DNA of 64,000 nt, from NCBI RefSeq assembly GCF_050003625.1, contig NC_134397.1:154710691-154774690 (forward strand). The letters run 5' to 3'. The notes under the pieces were generated by a model. That model saw only the letters and a list, made by a program, of their open reading frames with translations. It had not been told where the DNA came from and did no database searches. The position numbers were made by a program, and so were the translations under genes. Each line of letters starts with the position of its first letter. The stretch's first letter is position 1. Positions 11,305-21,509 of this stretch are shown here, piece by piece. Source of the stretch: Haematobia irritans (lineage: Eukaryota; Arthropoda; Insecta; Diptera; Muscidae).

Positions 11305-11955
11305 TACAAATTCACATAGGTAAAATTGTCTATATATTCTGAGTAACATTCAATTGACCTTATAAAATTAAAAATGACCTACAATGGGATTCCTCATATT
11401 GGAATATTGTCTAAATATATATTAATGTACCACAATTTATGTATGCATATATGTACTGTTATATGTCTGACCTCAGACTTATACAATATAGGAATGTTTT
11501 CATTTGTTGTCCGCTCATTTATTTTTTTTTTCTATTTGAAGTCAACCAGATTTAATTACTTGTGACTTGAATTCCAAGAATTACGTGAATTGTTGCTTAA
11601 TAGAGAATACTAATAATAATGCTCATTGAATGGGATTCCCTAGAGAGATTCTGAGAATTTGTTCCCAGCATATTTCTCTGTGTTTTTTTTGTTGTTTTTG
11701 TTTTTCCTAAAACTCACTGTAGAGAAAAGAACAGTTCATTTGAGTATTGTATCAGCTACTAAATAGCTAAAGAATTCACAACCGACATAAAATTAACTAA
11801 ATGAGTTGTGTGAGCCATCATAATCTTTTGTTAGACCATAGATATCATTAGCATATCTGCTAAATGAAGTTCAAGATAAAAAATTCCTTTATATCTTATG
11901 AAATATTGCTACTTTGAAATGTTGGCTATTTTGTTTAGCAAACAATCATCTCCCT
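11305..11955. other. Intron, unique
   Basis: AT-rich sequence with no repeat family or coding signal that I recognise. Confidence 0.5.
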
Positions 11956-12309
11956 CTACACGGATGAAAAAGGCTGTTTTTCATATGTTTGGCTATAAAC
12001 ATTATATGTTTGGAACACAAATTTTTAAACACAATATTTTTGAGTGCAAGCATATAATGTTCATAAACTAGCATAACATGTTTGGGACATATATGTTAAT
12101 ATGTTAGAACATATTATGTTTGGGACATAAAATGTTTGTAAATATAAAATGTTTGGATGCAAACATATATTAATTTAGAAATAGCCTATAAACATATATG
12201 TGTTTAGTAGCTTGGAGCGCTATTTAAAAGGGAGCGATATTGAATTATGTTGGTGGTTGTTGCTTGTTATTACAAAATTAACATTTTATTTTTCCTTGGG
12301 CAATTGATC

Positions 12310-12371
12310 AGCTACTTTTTTGATCCTTACAAACTGTGTGGTCCGCTGTTCGAATCCCCGTCCGGCAAAAG
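12310..12371 (+). repeat. tRNA-like block inside the TA-flanked element
   Basis: Starts CAGCTACTTTTTTGATCC and contains the Pol III B-box-like TGTTCGAATCC (12348-12358), then CGGCAAAAGGTAAAAT. The matching block at 35361-35440 has the better conserved GGTTCGATTC. It cannot be a working tRNA. Confidence 0.5.
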
Positions 12372-12520
12372 GTAAAATTAAAATAAAAAAAATCATACAA
12401 TTGAATAATTTCTTCTACAATGTTTGTATTACAGAAAAAGGTGCTAAGAACTAAAAAATCTCGTGGAAGTGAGAAAGATGTGGGGGAATATACAATTGGG
12501 CAGAAACAAAATTTTGAGCA

Positions 12521-12608
12521 TTCAGGTCGAAAACCTATGTTGTTAGCACCTATATTACCTGTTTATTTTCATAATTCATTATGATTGTAAATATATAAAT
12601 AAATAAAT
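12521..12608 (+). mobile_element. Mini-retroposon with 13-bp target duplication
   Basis: An 88-bp unit (TTCAGGTCGAAAACC... ending in (AAAT)n) flanked by the exact 13-bp repeat AAAATTTTGAGCA at 12508-12520 and 12609-12621. The A-rich tail plus the long duplication is the signature of LINE-driven retroposition. The sister locus near 35550 (GAATGAGCACAAT) lacks the insert and shows the empty site. Confidence 0.8.
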
Positions 12609-12937
12609 AAAATTTTGAGCACAATATTGTTTGGGAGAATTTTTTTTAAGCATATAATATTTTTGGGTGCAAAATGCTTCCAAACATATTATATGTTCAC
12701 ATAATAACATATTGTTTTTTGGAAGACAACATTATTGAATTTGGATGCAAAAATACAAAATGTTTGGAAATTGACTACCCAAACATATATTGTTTAGACC
12801 AATATGCTTTCAAACATATTATATATTGGAAGAGATCAAACATATAAATGTTTGGGCAATAGCCAAAAATGTATATGCTTGAAGCAAAATATGTTTGGGA
12901 GTATATGTTACAGAAGCGATTTTTTGTGAGCGTGTAG

Positions 12938-13738
12938 ATATGTGAAAAAAACACAAAAACTTTTTTTGTGTTGTTTTCTTGCTTATTATTTTTTCTCATA
13001 TGTCCCACCATAGAAATACTTAATGATTAATCATCCAATGACCATGTAAGAAGAAAGAGAATAATCACAGCAGAGGTGAAGTGACATACGGGCCATGTTT
13101 TCACAATGACCAAAATTGTCCACCATTTATTGAGATTTATATGCTTGATTTCATCTGAGATGACATGAAGCGTGCTAAACTGGTTCATGCTTTAACACAT
13201 CTTAACAAATCTACCAATAAAAAGAGGGAGAGGGTTTGGCTTTCCTTTTATGGATTTTGCTGAGAAAAGTAAGACATTTTAATCGAAAGATTTTATAAGC
13301 TAAAATAATTTCAATGAATTACAAACACTGCCATATGTTAGTGGATATTTACAATTTTTATTGAAATGAAATGTTGAATATTTTTAAAATTAAAAAAAAA
13401 TCGTCTAATTCGATTTACAGAATTTATTATATTTAATGTATAGCTGTACAACACAACAAATAGTTAAAGTACTGGATTTTCATCTATACTCAATGAAGGA
13501 AAATAAAGTATAATTTTAATAATTTTGATTTACAGAAATAATCTTTAAATTCATTGACATTTTGAACTTTTGGATTGAATATAAAAAGCTCAATATATAG
13601 ATTAAGACTTAGCCCCATGTTTCCATATTCGGAATCGCAAGAATTTATGTATCTTATTACTAAAAAATTGAGATACTCTCCGACTTAAATCCAATATTAA
13701 TTTGATCTACTCATTAAAGATAACTATATTGCCAAATT
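12938..13738. other. Intron, unique
   Basis: AT-rich, non-repetitive sequence. Nothing recognised. Confidence 0.5.
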
Positions 13739-13740
13739 TA

Positions 13741-14191
13741 CACTCAAAAAAAGTTTACTTGGATCGTAAGATTTTGACCTTCCCTTAAGGATTTTGGTAT
13801 TGATTCCGAACCAAAGACATTTTTACGGACCTCCCTGGCTTTAAATTAAGATCAAATAAATTAAAATTGGACACAGATATCATTCATCATTAGTTTAAAC
13901 TTTTTTTGAAATTACGGAAACATTTTTATTTTATATTTTAAAATAACATCTGACATTAATTTGTACATAAATAGCTTTGTTAATATATCCCAAAAAGAGA
14001 ATGAAAGTTCGGCAAATTAGATGTATTTACTAATTTTAATTTTATGAATTAAATGGATACATTTAAAGGCAAATAGTTCCCTAAAAAATTACTTTATTCA
14101 AAGAAGCCGAATCTTTGGCTTGGAATCAATACCAAAATACTTATGGGAAGGTCAAAATCTTTGAATTCAAATAAACTGCTTTTTTTGAGTG
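13741..14191. mobile_element. MITE with ~78-bp inverted ends and TA duplication
   Basis: The left end CACTCAAAAAAAGTTTACTT continues through GATTTTGACCTTCCC and TTTTGGTATTGATTCC to about 13818. The same order appears inverted at 14114-14191 (GGAATCAATACC, GGGAAGGTCAAAATC, TTTTTTGAGTG). It is flanked by TA at 13739-13740 and 14192-14193. Its 451 bp have no coding capacity. A related inner fragment (GGCTCGGAATCAATA) is at about 33340-33357. Confidence 0.92.
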
Positions 14192-14193
14192 TA

Positions 14194-14584
14194 GATGAAG
14201 TTCTCTTGCAATCCGAACTAAGTGGATACAAACAATGAGAGGTCCTAGGAGAATCTCTAGAAATAGGGACAATCCTCCTGCAATGTCTAAGCGAGCAATA
14301 GGAAAACTACTGGAACACTTGAGACCCTTTCTACGTCCAGTCAAAGGTGAGAACGTACATTTCCTAACAATTTAAATGAAATCATTTTAAAATCAAATTC
14401 TAAGTATTTCAAATCAACAGCATCCTTTAGCAAATCAGATGAATACATTCTCAAATCAAGTAAAACCTTTTCCAAAGTAGGAATCTTTTTCAAAAAATGT
14501 ACAAGACTTCTTCATACGAAACTTTTTCTTAAGTATTGCCAAATTTTTTCATAAAAAGTATAAAATGGCACAATACATTTAGTG
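14194..14584. other. Intron, unique
   Basis: Non-repetitive sequence. Nothing recognised. Confidence 0.5.
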
Positions 14585-14664
14585 TTTCAATCTGTCAACT
14601 GACTGCTCTATTGTAAAGCTTGATGTTTTTGAGATTGCATGTACTCAGAACGTCTTGGAGTCAC
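14585..14664 (+). mobile_element. Fragment of old mariner, 5' part
   Basis: Matches, in reverse, the leader of the mariner relic at about 59710-59790: ACTGACTGCTCTATTGTAAAG, TTGAGATTGCATGT and ACTCAGAACGT are shared with small changes. It is cut off by the satellite transposon at 14665. Confidence 0.55.
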
Positions 14665-17110
14665 GGTTCATACTCGATCCAAAATTAATCTACCAAAATG
14701 GGAAGACATTTTTACCAAGAAACTACCAAAAGAAAATTATTTTGTAATGTTTGATCACATTGTGGTTATTAAGAAAAAACATGTTTCTTCAAAAGAAATG
14801 TTTTGTTATTTTATTATGAAAGTTTATTTATTATTTTTTGCTCATCCCTTGAATTGTAAATGTATCGTAGTTTTAAATTAATTTGTTAGTTTGCACCAAC
14901 AAGAGAAATTTACTACTTCTACAAGAGGCAGAAAAATTGAGACTTTGATAGTATGGCCTAAAAAAATTGCAATTTTATTTCTATATATCATTTTGTCAAA
15001 ATTTTATTTCAATAGAAAGTTTTGTCAAAAATATTATTTCTATAGAAGTTTTGATAAAAATGTTATTTCTATAGAAAATTTGGTCAAAATTTTATTTCTA
15101 TAAAACGTTTGTCAAAGAAAATTCCTATAGAAAAATGTATCAAAAGAAAATTTCTAACGAAAATTTTGTTACAATTTTATTTCCATAAAAATTTTTGTCA
15201 AAATCTTATTTCTGTTGAAAATTTCGTCAAAATTTTATTTCTATAGAAAATGTTGTCAACATTTTATTTCTATAGAAAGTTTGGTCAAAATTTTATTTTA
15301 TTTCTATGGAAAATTTTGTCAAAATTTTATTTCTATCGAAAATTTGGTCCAAATTTTATTTCGATAGAAAATGTGGTCAACATTTTATTTCTATAGAAGA
15401 TTTTGTCAATATTTTATTTCTATACAAATGTTGTCCAAATCTTATTTCTGTAGAAAATTTAGTCAACATTTTATTGCTATAGAAGATTTTGTCAATATTT
15501 TATTTCTATAGAAAATTTTGGCACAACTTTATTTCTAAAGAAAATTTTGTCGAAATTTTATTTCTATCGAAAATTTGGTCAAAATTTTATTTCGATAGAA
15601 AATGTGGTCAACAGTTTATTTCTATAGAAACTTTTGTCAAAATTTCTATAAAAAAATTTGTCAAAGTTCCTTTTCTATAGAAATTTTGGTCAAAATTTTA
15701 TTTCTATAGAAAATTTTGTCAAAATTTAATATCTAAAGAAAATTTATAAAAATTTTATTTCTATAGAAAATGTTGTTAAAATTTAAATTCGATAGATTTT
15801 TTTTTTTAGTTTGTTAAAATTTTTTTGATACAATTTTTATAAAAATAAGATTTTGTCAAAATTTTCTATAGAAATACAATTGGTAAAAAGAAAATGTCTA
15901 TAGAAAATGTTATTTCTATAAAAAATTGTATTAAAATATTATTTCTATAAAAATTGTGTCAAAATCTTACTTCTATAGAAATTTTGTTAAAATTTTATTT
16001 TTATAGAAAATTTTGTTAAAATTTTATTTCTATCGAAAATTTGGACAACATTTTATTTCGATAGAAAATGTGGTCAACATTTTATTTCTATAGAAAATTT
16101 TGTCAAAATTTCTACAAAAAAATTTGTCAAGGTTCCTTTTCTATAGAAATTTTGGTGAAAATTTTTTTCTATAGAAAATGTTGTTAAAATTTAATTTCTA
16201 AAGAAATTTTATAAAAATTTTATTTCTATAGAAAATGTTGTTAAAATTTAAATTCGATAGAAAATTTTGTTAAAATTTTATTTCTATAGATAATTTTGTC
16301 AAAATTATCTATAGAAATAAAATTAATCAAAAAAGTTTGTCAAAATTTTATTTCTATAAAAATGTTTATCAAAATCTTCTTTCTATAAAAATTGTGTCAA
16401 AATTTTATTTTTATAGAAAATTTTGTTAAAATTTAAATTCAATAGAAAATTTTGTCAAAATTTTATTTCTATAGAAAATTTTGTCAAAATTTTATTTCCA
16501 TAAAAAATTGTGTCAACATTTTATTTCTGCAGAAAATTTGTCAAAATTCTATTTCTATAGTAAATTTTGTCAAAATTTTATTTCTATAGAAAATGTTGTT
16601 AAAATTTAAATTCGAAAGAAAATTTTGTTAAATTTTTTTTTGACACAATTTTTATAGAAATAAGATTTTGACAAAATTTTCTGTAGAAATAAACTTAGTC
16701 AAAAATATCAATAAAAAATTTTATCAAAATCTTATTTCTATAAAAATTGTGTCGAAATCTTACTTTTATAGAAATTTTGTTAAAATTTTATTTTTATAGA
16801 AAATTTTGTCAAAATTTAATTTCTAAAGAAATTTTATAAACATTTTATTTCTATAGAAAATGTTGTCAAAATTATCTATAGAAATAAAATTAATCAAAAA
16901 ATTTTGTCAAAATTTTATTTCTATAAAAATGTTTATCATAATCTTCTTTCTATAAAAATTGTGTCAAAATCTTACTTTTATAGAAATTTTGTTAAAATTT
17001 TATTTTTATAGAAAATGTTGTTAAAATTTTATTTATAACTATATAAAATTTTGTCAAAATTGTATTTCTAGAGCCAATGTGTGAAGTACCTCATATTCTA
17101 CAATATCAAT
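14665..17110 (+). mobile_element. Satellite transposon with 5' module, array and partial 3' module
   Basis: The 5' module (14665-14974) begins GGTTCATACTCGATCC, a mutated GGTTGCCACTCGAGCC start. It contains GAATTGTAAATGT and TTTGATAGTATGGCC, also found in the module at 43158-43440. The 29-bp array in T orientation runs 14975-17075 and is more diverged than the others, with short internal flips (for example 15840-15885 and 16300-16325). A stump of the 3' module (GAAGTACCTCATATTCTAC) follows at 17081. The element sits in the intron upstream of the middle exon. Confidence 0.75.
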
Positions 17111-17180
17111 TTTTAGGTCGAATCACTTAACTATATGGACAAAACGACTTCATTGAAAGGTTTATCATCTTTAGGACAAG

Positions 17181-17507
17181 GGAGCCACCGTGGTGCAATG
17201 GTTAGCATTGCATACACAAGGTCGTGGGTTCGATTCTTGCTTCGACCGAACAGCAAAAAGTTTTTTAGCGGTGTATTATTCCACCTCAGTAATGCTGGTG
17301 ACATTTCTGAGAGTTTGAAAGTGGTTTCACTGCAACGTGGAACGCCGTTCGGACTCGGCTATAAAAAGGAGGTCCCTTGTCTTAACAGGGAATCGGGCAG
17401 CACTCAGTGATAAGAGAAAAGTTCACCAATGTGGTATCACAATGGACTGAATAGTCTAAGTGAGTCTGATACATCAGGTTGCCACCTAACCTCACCTAAT
17501 CTAATCT
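17181..17507 (+). mobile_element. tRNA-headed SINE, near full length
   Basis: The head GAGCCACCGTGGTGCAATGG (Pol III A box), then GGGTTCGATTC (B box), is followed by a body with TAATGCTGGTGACATTTCTG and a TATA-like CTATAAAAAGG at 17359-17369. The tail is CCACCTAACCTCACCTAAT. About 8 bp are lost in the tRNA anticodon-arm region compared with the copy at 31906. Possible target duplication TAGGACAAG (17172-17180) / TAGAGCAAG (17507-17515), 7 of 9 matching. Confidence 0.88.
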
Positions 17508-17629
17508 AGAGCAAGGCTAAGCAAAATTCAGATTTGTATATTAAGGACATGAAATCTTATATTTTGAATTACTTATTTTTATTCTCGTACGTAAAAAAAT
17601 TAAAATAAGAGTTTAACGTTGTTCGACAC

Positions 17630-17690
17630 ATGAAGAATCGGTTCAGAATGCATGTTTTGGAGGTACCTCAATCAGAGTGACATATGCAAA
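17630..17690 (+). mobile_element. Fragment of old mariner, 3' part
   Basis: GGTTCAGAATGCATGTTTTG then GAGGTACCTCAATCAGAGTG matches the reverse strand of the mariner relic at about 59015-59050, where it encodes the conserved C-terminal phrase HVLEIPQSE. With the fragment at 14585 it brackets the satellite transposon and the SINE. Confidence 0.55.
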
Positions 17691-18104
17691 AGTTTATGGG
17701 AATATTTTGAAAAGCAATAAAACTATAATGTCGATAATTAATATTTGTTTTTGTTCTCTAATCCCGAATTATAAAATACAACCTTCGTATTTACTAAATG
17801 TACGAAATTCTTCCCAGCAAAAAAAGAGCTTCCAAAAAAGTAGTTTGGAATCTGTGATCCGGAAGTAGTCAAACTTGGATCATCTCCAATGAATTTTCCA
17901 TGGGCTTGTTATAGGACGGAAGTACTCCCTTTTTGGATCCTTTGCATTGCTTTAGAAGTTGTGCCTGGAAGTTAATTTGAATGTAGAAATTTAAAAAGCG
18001 ACAAACAAAATTTCAACCAATTTCACTTTTTTTCATCCATATGTTTTATTACACTATTATTTTCCTATTATCTAATTTTTACAATTTGAAAAACTTTTTC
18101 GCTT

Positions 18105-18177
18105 CGACCAGGGATTGAACCTGGGTTTGCTGGCACCATAACAGAACGCCTTAGCACACTCAGCCACAAACGCCATT
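18105..18177 (-). repeat. tRNA-like (Leu/Ser-like) sequence in mobile element
   Basis: The minus strand reads GGCGTTTGTGGCTGAGTGTG (A box) and later CCCAGGTTCAATCCCTGG, a perfect 5-bp T-arm with its loop. The acceptor stem does not pair and the anticodon arm relies on wobbles, so this is a tRNA-derived relic and not a functional tRNA. Confidence 0.6.
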
Positions 18178-18676
18178 GAACATAAAGCGTCGAAAGGTCA
18201 ATTCAAATGTTTGTGATATGATCGTAATACGACACCAAGGAATAACATTCTAATTGCTTCTCGAGATGTTCTTTATTAGTATGAACGAAAAAATAAGAAA
18301 CGCAGGTTCAAATCTCACCAGCGGAAATTTTTTTATTAAATATTTTTCTAAAAAAATATTTTTTTAAGGTATACATCGTTTTTATTTTTTATTTTCGGCA
18401 TATATTTTCGTATAAATATATTTTTTCTATTAAAAATCAACAAAAAAATTAAAAATTCTCGTAATTTGCAAAACCTTCTCAAAAGAACTTCCATGGAAGC
18501 GAAAAAGTCAAACGGCACAGGTTCAAATCCCAGCAGGGATGAAATTTATTTTTTTTTATTATTATTTTTTTACTTTTTTATTAATTTTCTATTTTTTTAT
18601 TAGTTTTCTATTATTTTGAAAAATTTAATTGTCCAAAATTTGCACTTAATATAGCCTGATTGCGTTCTTTCTAATA

Positions 18677-18923
18677 CTTGTCCACAAGGACTGCATCGGA
18701 AGTAGAAAAAAATCATTGGGGGATCCCAAGATGCGCTTTAGAAGAAATCTTTGTGTACTTGTCCAAAAGGACTGCTTCGGAAGTGGGAAAAAAATCACTG
18801 GGGGATCCCACGATGCTCTTTAGAAGAAATGTTTGTGGACTTGTCCAAAAGGACTGCATCGGCAGTTGGTAAAACTCGATGGGGGATTCTGGGATGGGCT
18901 TTAAAAGAAATGTTTGTGGAACA
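18677..18923. repeat. Three tandem 81/82-bp repeats
   Basis: CTTGTCCACAAGGACTGC, CTTGTCCAAAAGGACTGC and CTTGTCCAAAAGGACTGC start at 18677, 18758 and 18840. Each is followed by a GGGGGAT(C/T)C phrase and GAAGAAAT or AAAGAAAT with TTTGTG. The unit itself holds a short inverted repeat (TTGTCC...GGAC). Confidence 0.85.
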
Positions 18924-18945
18924 ACTTCCAATTTTTTTTGCTGGG

Positions 18946-19711
18946 TTTTTATAAAACTTTTCTTTTAATAAAAATGAAAATTTTCTTTGGTTGTAAAACA
19001 ACGACATATTTTGTTCGTTTAACGAATATTATCTTACTTTATGCTTTTACCTTTTACCTTTTTCAAAAGAACCCTACTTACTTTGTGATATTCAAACTTC
19101 TTGATGCTTGATTTTCACTTCACATCGTCAACTAAAAGTTTTAGCTTTAACTTTGTGCACAAACCTCTTAGATACCTTTAAAAGCCATATACTTTGCAAG
19201 GACATGCAAATTCGATTACAAAATCCCAAATGAAAAATTTAATAAAATCCTAAACCACGACACGGACGAAGAGACTAAACGTTTTGAATCCTCAACAAAT
19301 TCCCTATAATCACTTTATGAAAAACTCCAAATATGGCAAATATCCAAAACAAATACACCTACACATGTGTGGTACACTCAAGGGAATGAAATGAAGATAT
19401 TATCCTTTTTGACAACATTTCCAAATACAAATCGTTTCAAAAGCTTACGGAGCAAATCTACACATGATATTGGACTTATGACTATGAATATTGTATTGAA
19501 TCGTTTACTTATAGACACTGATTCTCACATACACACCACCACACATACAAATGCAATATTGTCTTTACAAAGGCAAGGATATTTCGCCCTATTTGGTTTA
19601 TTATGCCCGAAGGAAAATTGACACCTGGGAAAATGGGTTATTAATATTTTCGTTATTTTTTCGTGTTTGGTTAATATATTCGAAAAAAAGTTATAGAACA
19701 TAAAAGAACAC
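18946..19711. other. Intron next to first coding exon
   Basis: Unique AT-rich sequence directly downstream of the first coding exon on the minus strand. No feature recognised. Confidence 0.5.
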
Positions 19712-20474
19712 CTACTACTATTCAGGTATGGCATAGGTTTCCGTATAGTTGCTGTTCGATGTCGTGTTGTGCCATAAATTCCTTGGCTTATACTTTTCGA
19801 TAAATCATTGTAAATGGGATTTTTATGATTGTAGTCTATCATGGACTTGTGAAATACTATGGAATTCTCTTCACTGCAATCATATTGCGATTGATCTCGT
19901 AGTTTACGTTGTTCCTGCAATTTTTTCTGTTCTTGCAAATATTTGGCACAATACGTTTCGGGAATTTGTAATAATTTACAAGCTTTACGCGGCACCGGTA
20001 ATGTGGACATTAAATCCTCAATGGTATCACAAGGTATTATCAGATCCATGTCGTAGGTGGATTTGTTGGTTTTTAAATATTTATCACTGGCAAATGGTGT
20101 TGAGGGTAAATCGATGGGATCCAATTCATCATCGGATTCCTCTTTGGTAGTAGTGAATTTTTCGTAATGTCTTTCGCGATTATGAACGGCCACATTGAAT
20201 TTAAATGGCGAATGCACTAGACCCGGATGATTTAGTTTCACTTTCAATTTTCTTATTGAATCTCGCATTGATCGCGATCGATGTAAGTTTGAACCATGAG
20301 GTATGGAATTACGCGAACTATCCTTGGCATTGCTTGTTACTAGTTTGACATATGAATTACGATTGGATTTACGACGTTCCATTTCGATGAGTTTAAATTG
20401 CTTTCGAAGTTTTATGCCAAGGGGTTTGTTTTCTTAACTTCTCTCTTCGAGATGACATTCCACAATTTCACAGG
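19712..20474 (-). CDS. First coding exon of the minus-strand gene (5' UTR plus ATG)
   Basis: The acceptor TTTACATTTACAG (AG at 20476-20475) opens a 92-nt 5' untranslated stretch with an in-frame TAA, so the ATG at 20382 (context CGAAATGG) is the true first Met of this isoform. It encodes about 223 residues: MERRKSNRNSYVKLVTSNAK, a basic region (RSMRDSIRKLKVKLNHPG), an acidic patch (EESDDELDPIDLPSTPF), and a Gln/Lys/Glu helical segment (KYLQEQKKLQEQRKLRDQ). No enzyme motif is seen. The donor at AG|GTGTTC (19712/19711) is weak but leaves phase 2, which matches the exon at 8774. Two nearer GT sites (19718, 19715) would leave phase 1 and could splice straight to 3286, giving a shorter isoform. 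The frame past 19712 is intronic. Confidence 0.75.
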
Positions 20475-21131
20475 CTGTAAATGTAAACCATCCACAAAAG
20501 GGGTTAGTTAATTTACATAAATTTGACTAGGATTAATGTTTTCTCCTTGAGCTCATCTTTAAGATGTTTTGTGAAAACTTTAATAGCGGGGGGTTTGATG
20601 GTTTGGTTTTCTTCTAAATTTCTGGGATTTTTTCACATATTTCATTTTCACTTAAATATTTTGTATCTTTTTCTATTGTATTGGTCTTTCACTCGTTTTT
20701 TTTTTCTTTAGAGAGGAAAATAAAACCCGTAGTCATTACTCGTAAGGTAACAAAATTCAACTGATTTCCAGTATTAAACGTGATTGTTTACTTTCCACCC
20801 CATGAATATAAAAGGCAGGATGTTTAATGATGACTGGTGTGCGAGTTGAAGTCTGAAGCCTGCTGGCCTTTGCATTCTGGCAAACACACCACACACACAC
20901 ATACATACTCACTCTCAATAAACGTCTGCCCTAGCAGAGATTATCCTAACCTACCCCTCAGAGTGATCAATATTCATGTTTTCTCCTTCTCTCACTCACG
21001 CTCTCTCCTCTCTCAATATAAATTTATTGGTCTTTTGGAAGAGACCGGTCGGCACGTACAGTGCCTACATCTGCAATGTAGTGAGACAAGATTTTCGAAT
21101 TAGAAACGACCATTTGAGGACCTTTTTACGG
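20475..21131. other. Sequence upstream of first coding exon
   Basis: Unique. It contains a CA-rich microsatellite (20883-20906) and a CTCTC run near 20990-21015. ATATAAAAGG occurs at about 20807 on the plus strand, without a convincing initiator or gene behind it. Confidence 0.5.
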
Positions 21132-21345
21132 CCATTTTCATGTATCTCCGTTAGACTTTAACTCCCAGTTAACAGAAAATAAAATCGGAATATCTTCTCC
21201 CTGCTTAACTTTAACTGAAAATTTTTTTTAGCCGTTAAGTTCCTAACTGGTATATGGGATATATAGACATGATGACATTAATGTCCATAGTACGGTTTAA
21301 AAGTTCGTTAGCTAACGTAGCACTAACGGAGCTTCCTGAAAATGG
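21132..21345. mobile_element. Short MITE with CCATTTTC ends
   Basis: The left end CCATTTTCATGTATCTCCGT is mirrored at the right as ACGGAGCTTCCTGAAAATGG, about 19 of 24 positions matching with TTAG/CTAA continuing. The 214 bp have no ORF. Target duplication not resolved. Confidence 0.65.
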
Positions 21346-21509
21346 GGGTTAAGGAAATAACAAACTAAATTTAATAACATTTTATTAGAGAATATAAAAA
21401 TGAGTATTTAGTTAAAGAGGAAACCATAATGGACCCTCTTTGTGTGGTATGATAAATTATATTGAAGAAAAAGTACTAAAAATGTATTAAAAATATACTT
21501 TTACATAAT

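Larger units (their letters stand above)
11956..12937. mobile_element. TA-flanked ACATATGTT-rich element with tRNA-like core
   Basis: Begins TA|CACGGATGAAAAA (TA at 11957-11958) and ends TTTTGTGAGCGTG|TA (12931-12936). The dinucleotide duplication is typical of Tc1/mariner-type MITEs. Both halves are dense in AACATATTATGTTTG-type motifs. The middle carries a tRNA-like block with a B box at 12348-12358, and a mini-retroposon sits at 12521-12608. A sister copy with the same order of parts lies at 34295-35738. Confidence 0.7.
17813..18945. mobile_element. CCCAGCAAAAAAA-ended element with tRNA-like pieces
   Basis: Starts CCCAGCAAAAAAAGAGCTTCC and ends GGAACAACTTCCAATTTTTTTTGCTGGG read as inverted ends (with a few base differences). 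Inside are a minus-strand tRNA-like sequence (18105-18177), two further B-box-like phrases (GGTTCAAATCTC near 18305, GGTTCAAATCCC near 18520) and three tandem 81/82-bp repeats. Related ends are at 28610/29306, 56006 and 58290. Class unresolved. Confidence 0.6.

Noticed and set aside
18105..18177. Functional tRNA gene
   Set aside because: The T-arm is good, but the acceptor stem does not pair and the sequence is inside a mobile element.
19749..20150. 133-codon plus-strand frame
   Set aside because: Antisense shadow of the first coding exon at 20474-19712.
20805..20840. ATATAAAAGG as a promoter TATA box on the plus strand
   Set aside because: No initiator at the expected distance and no gene downstream on that strand.
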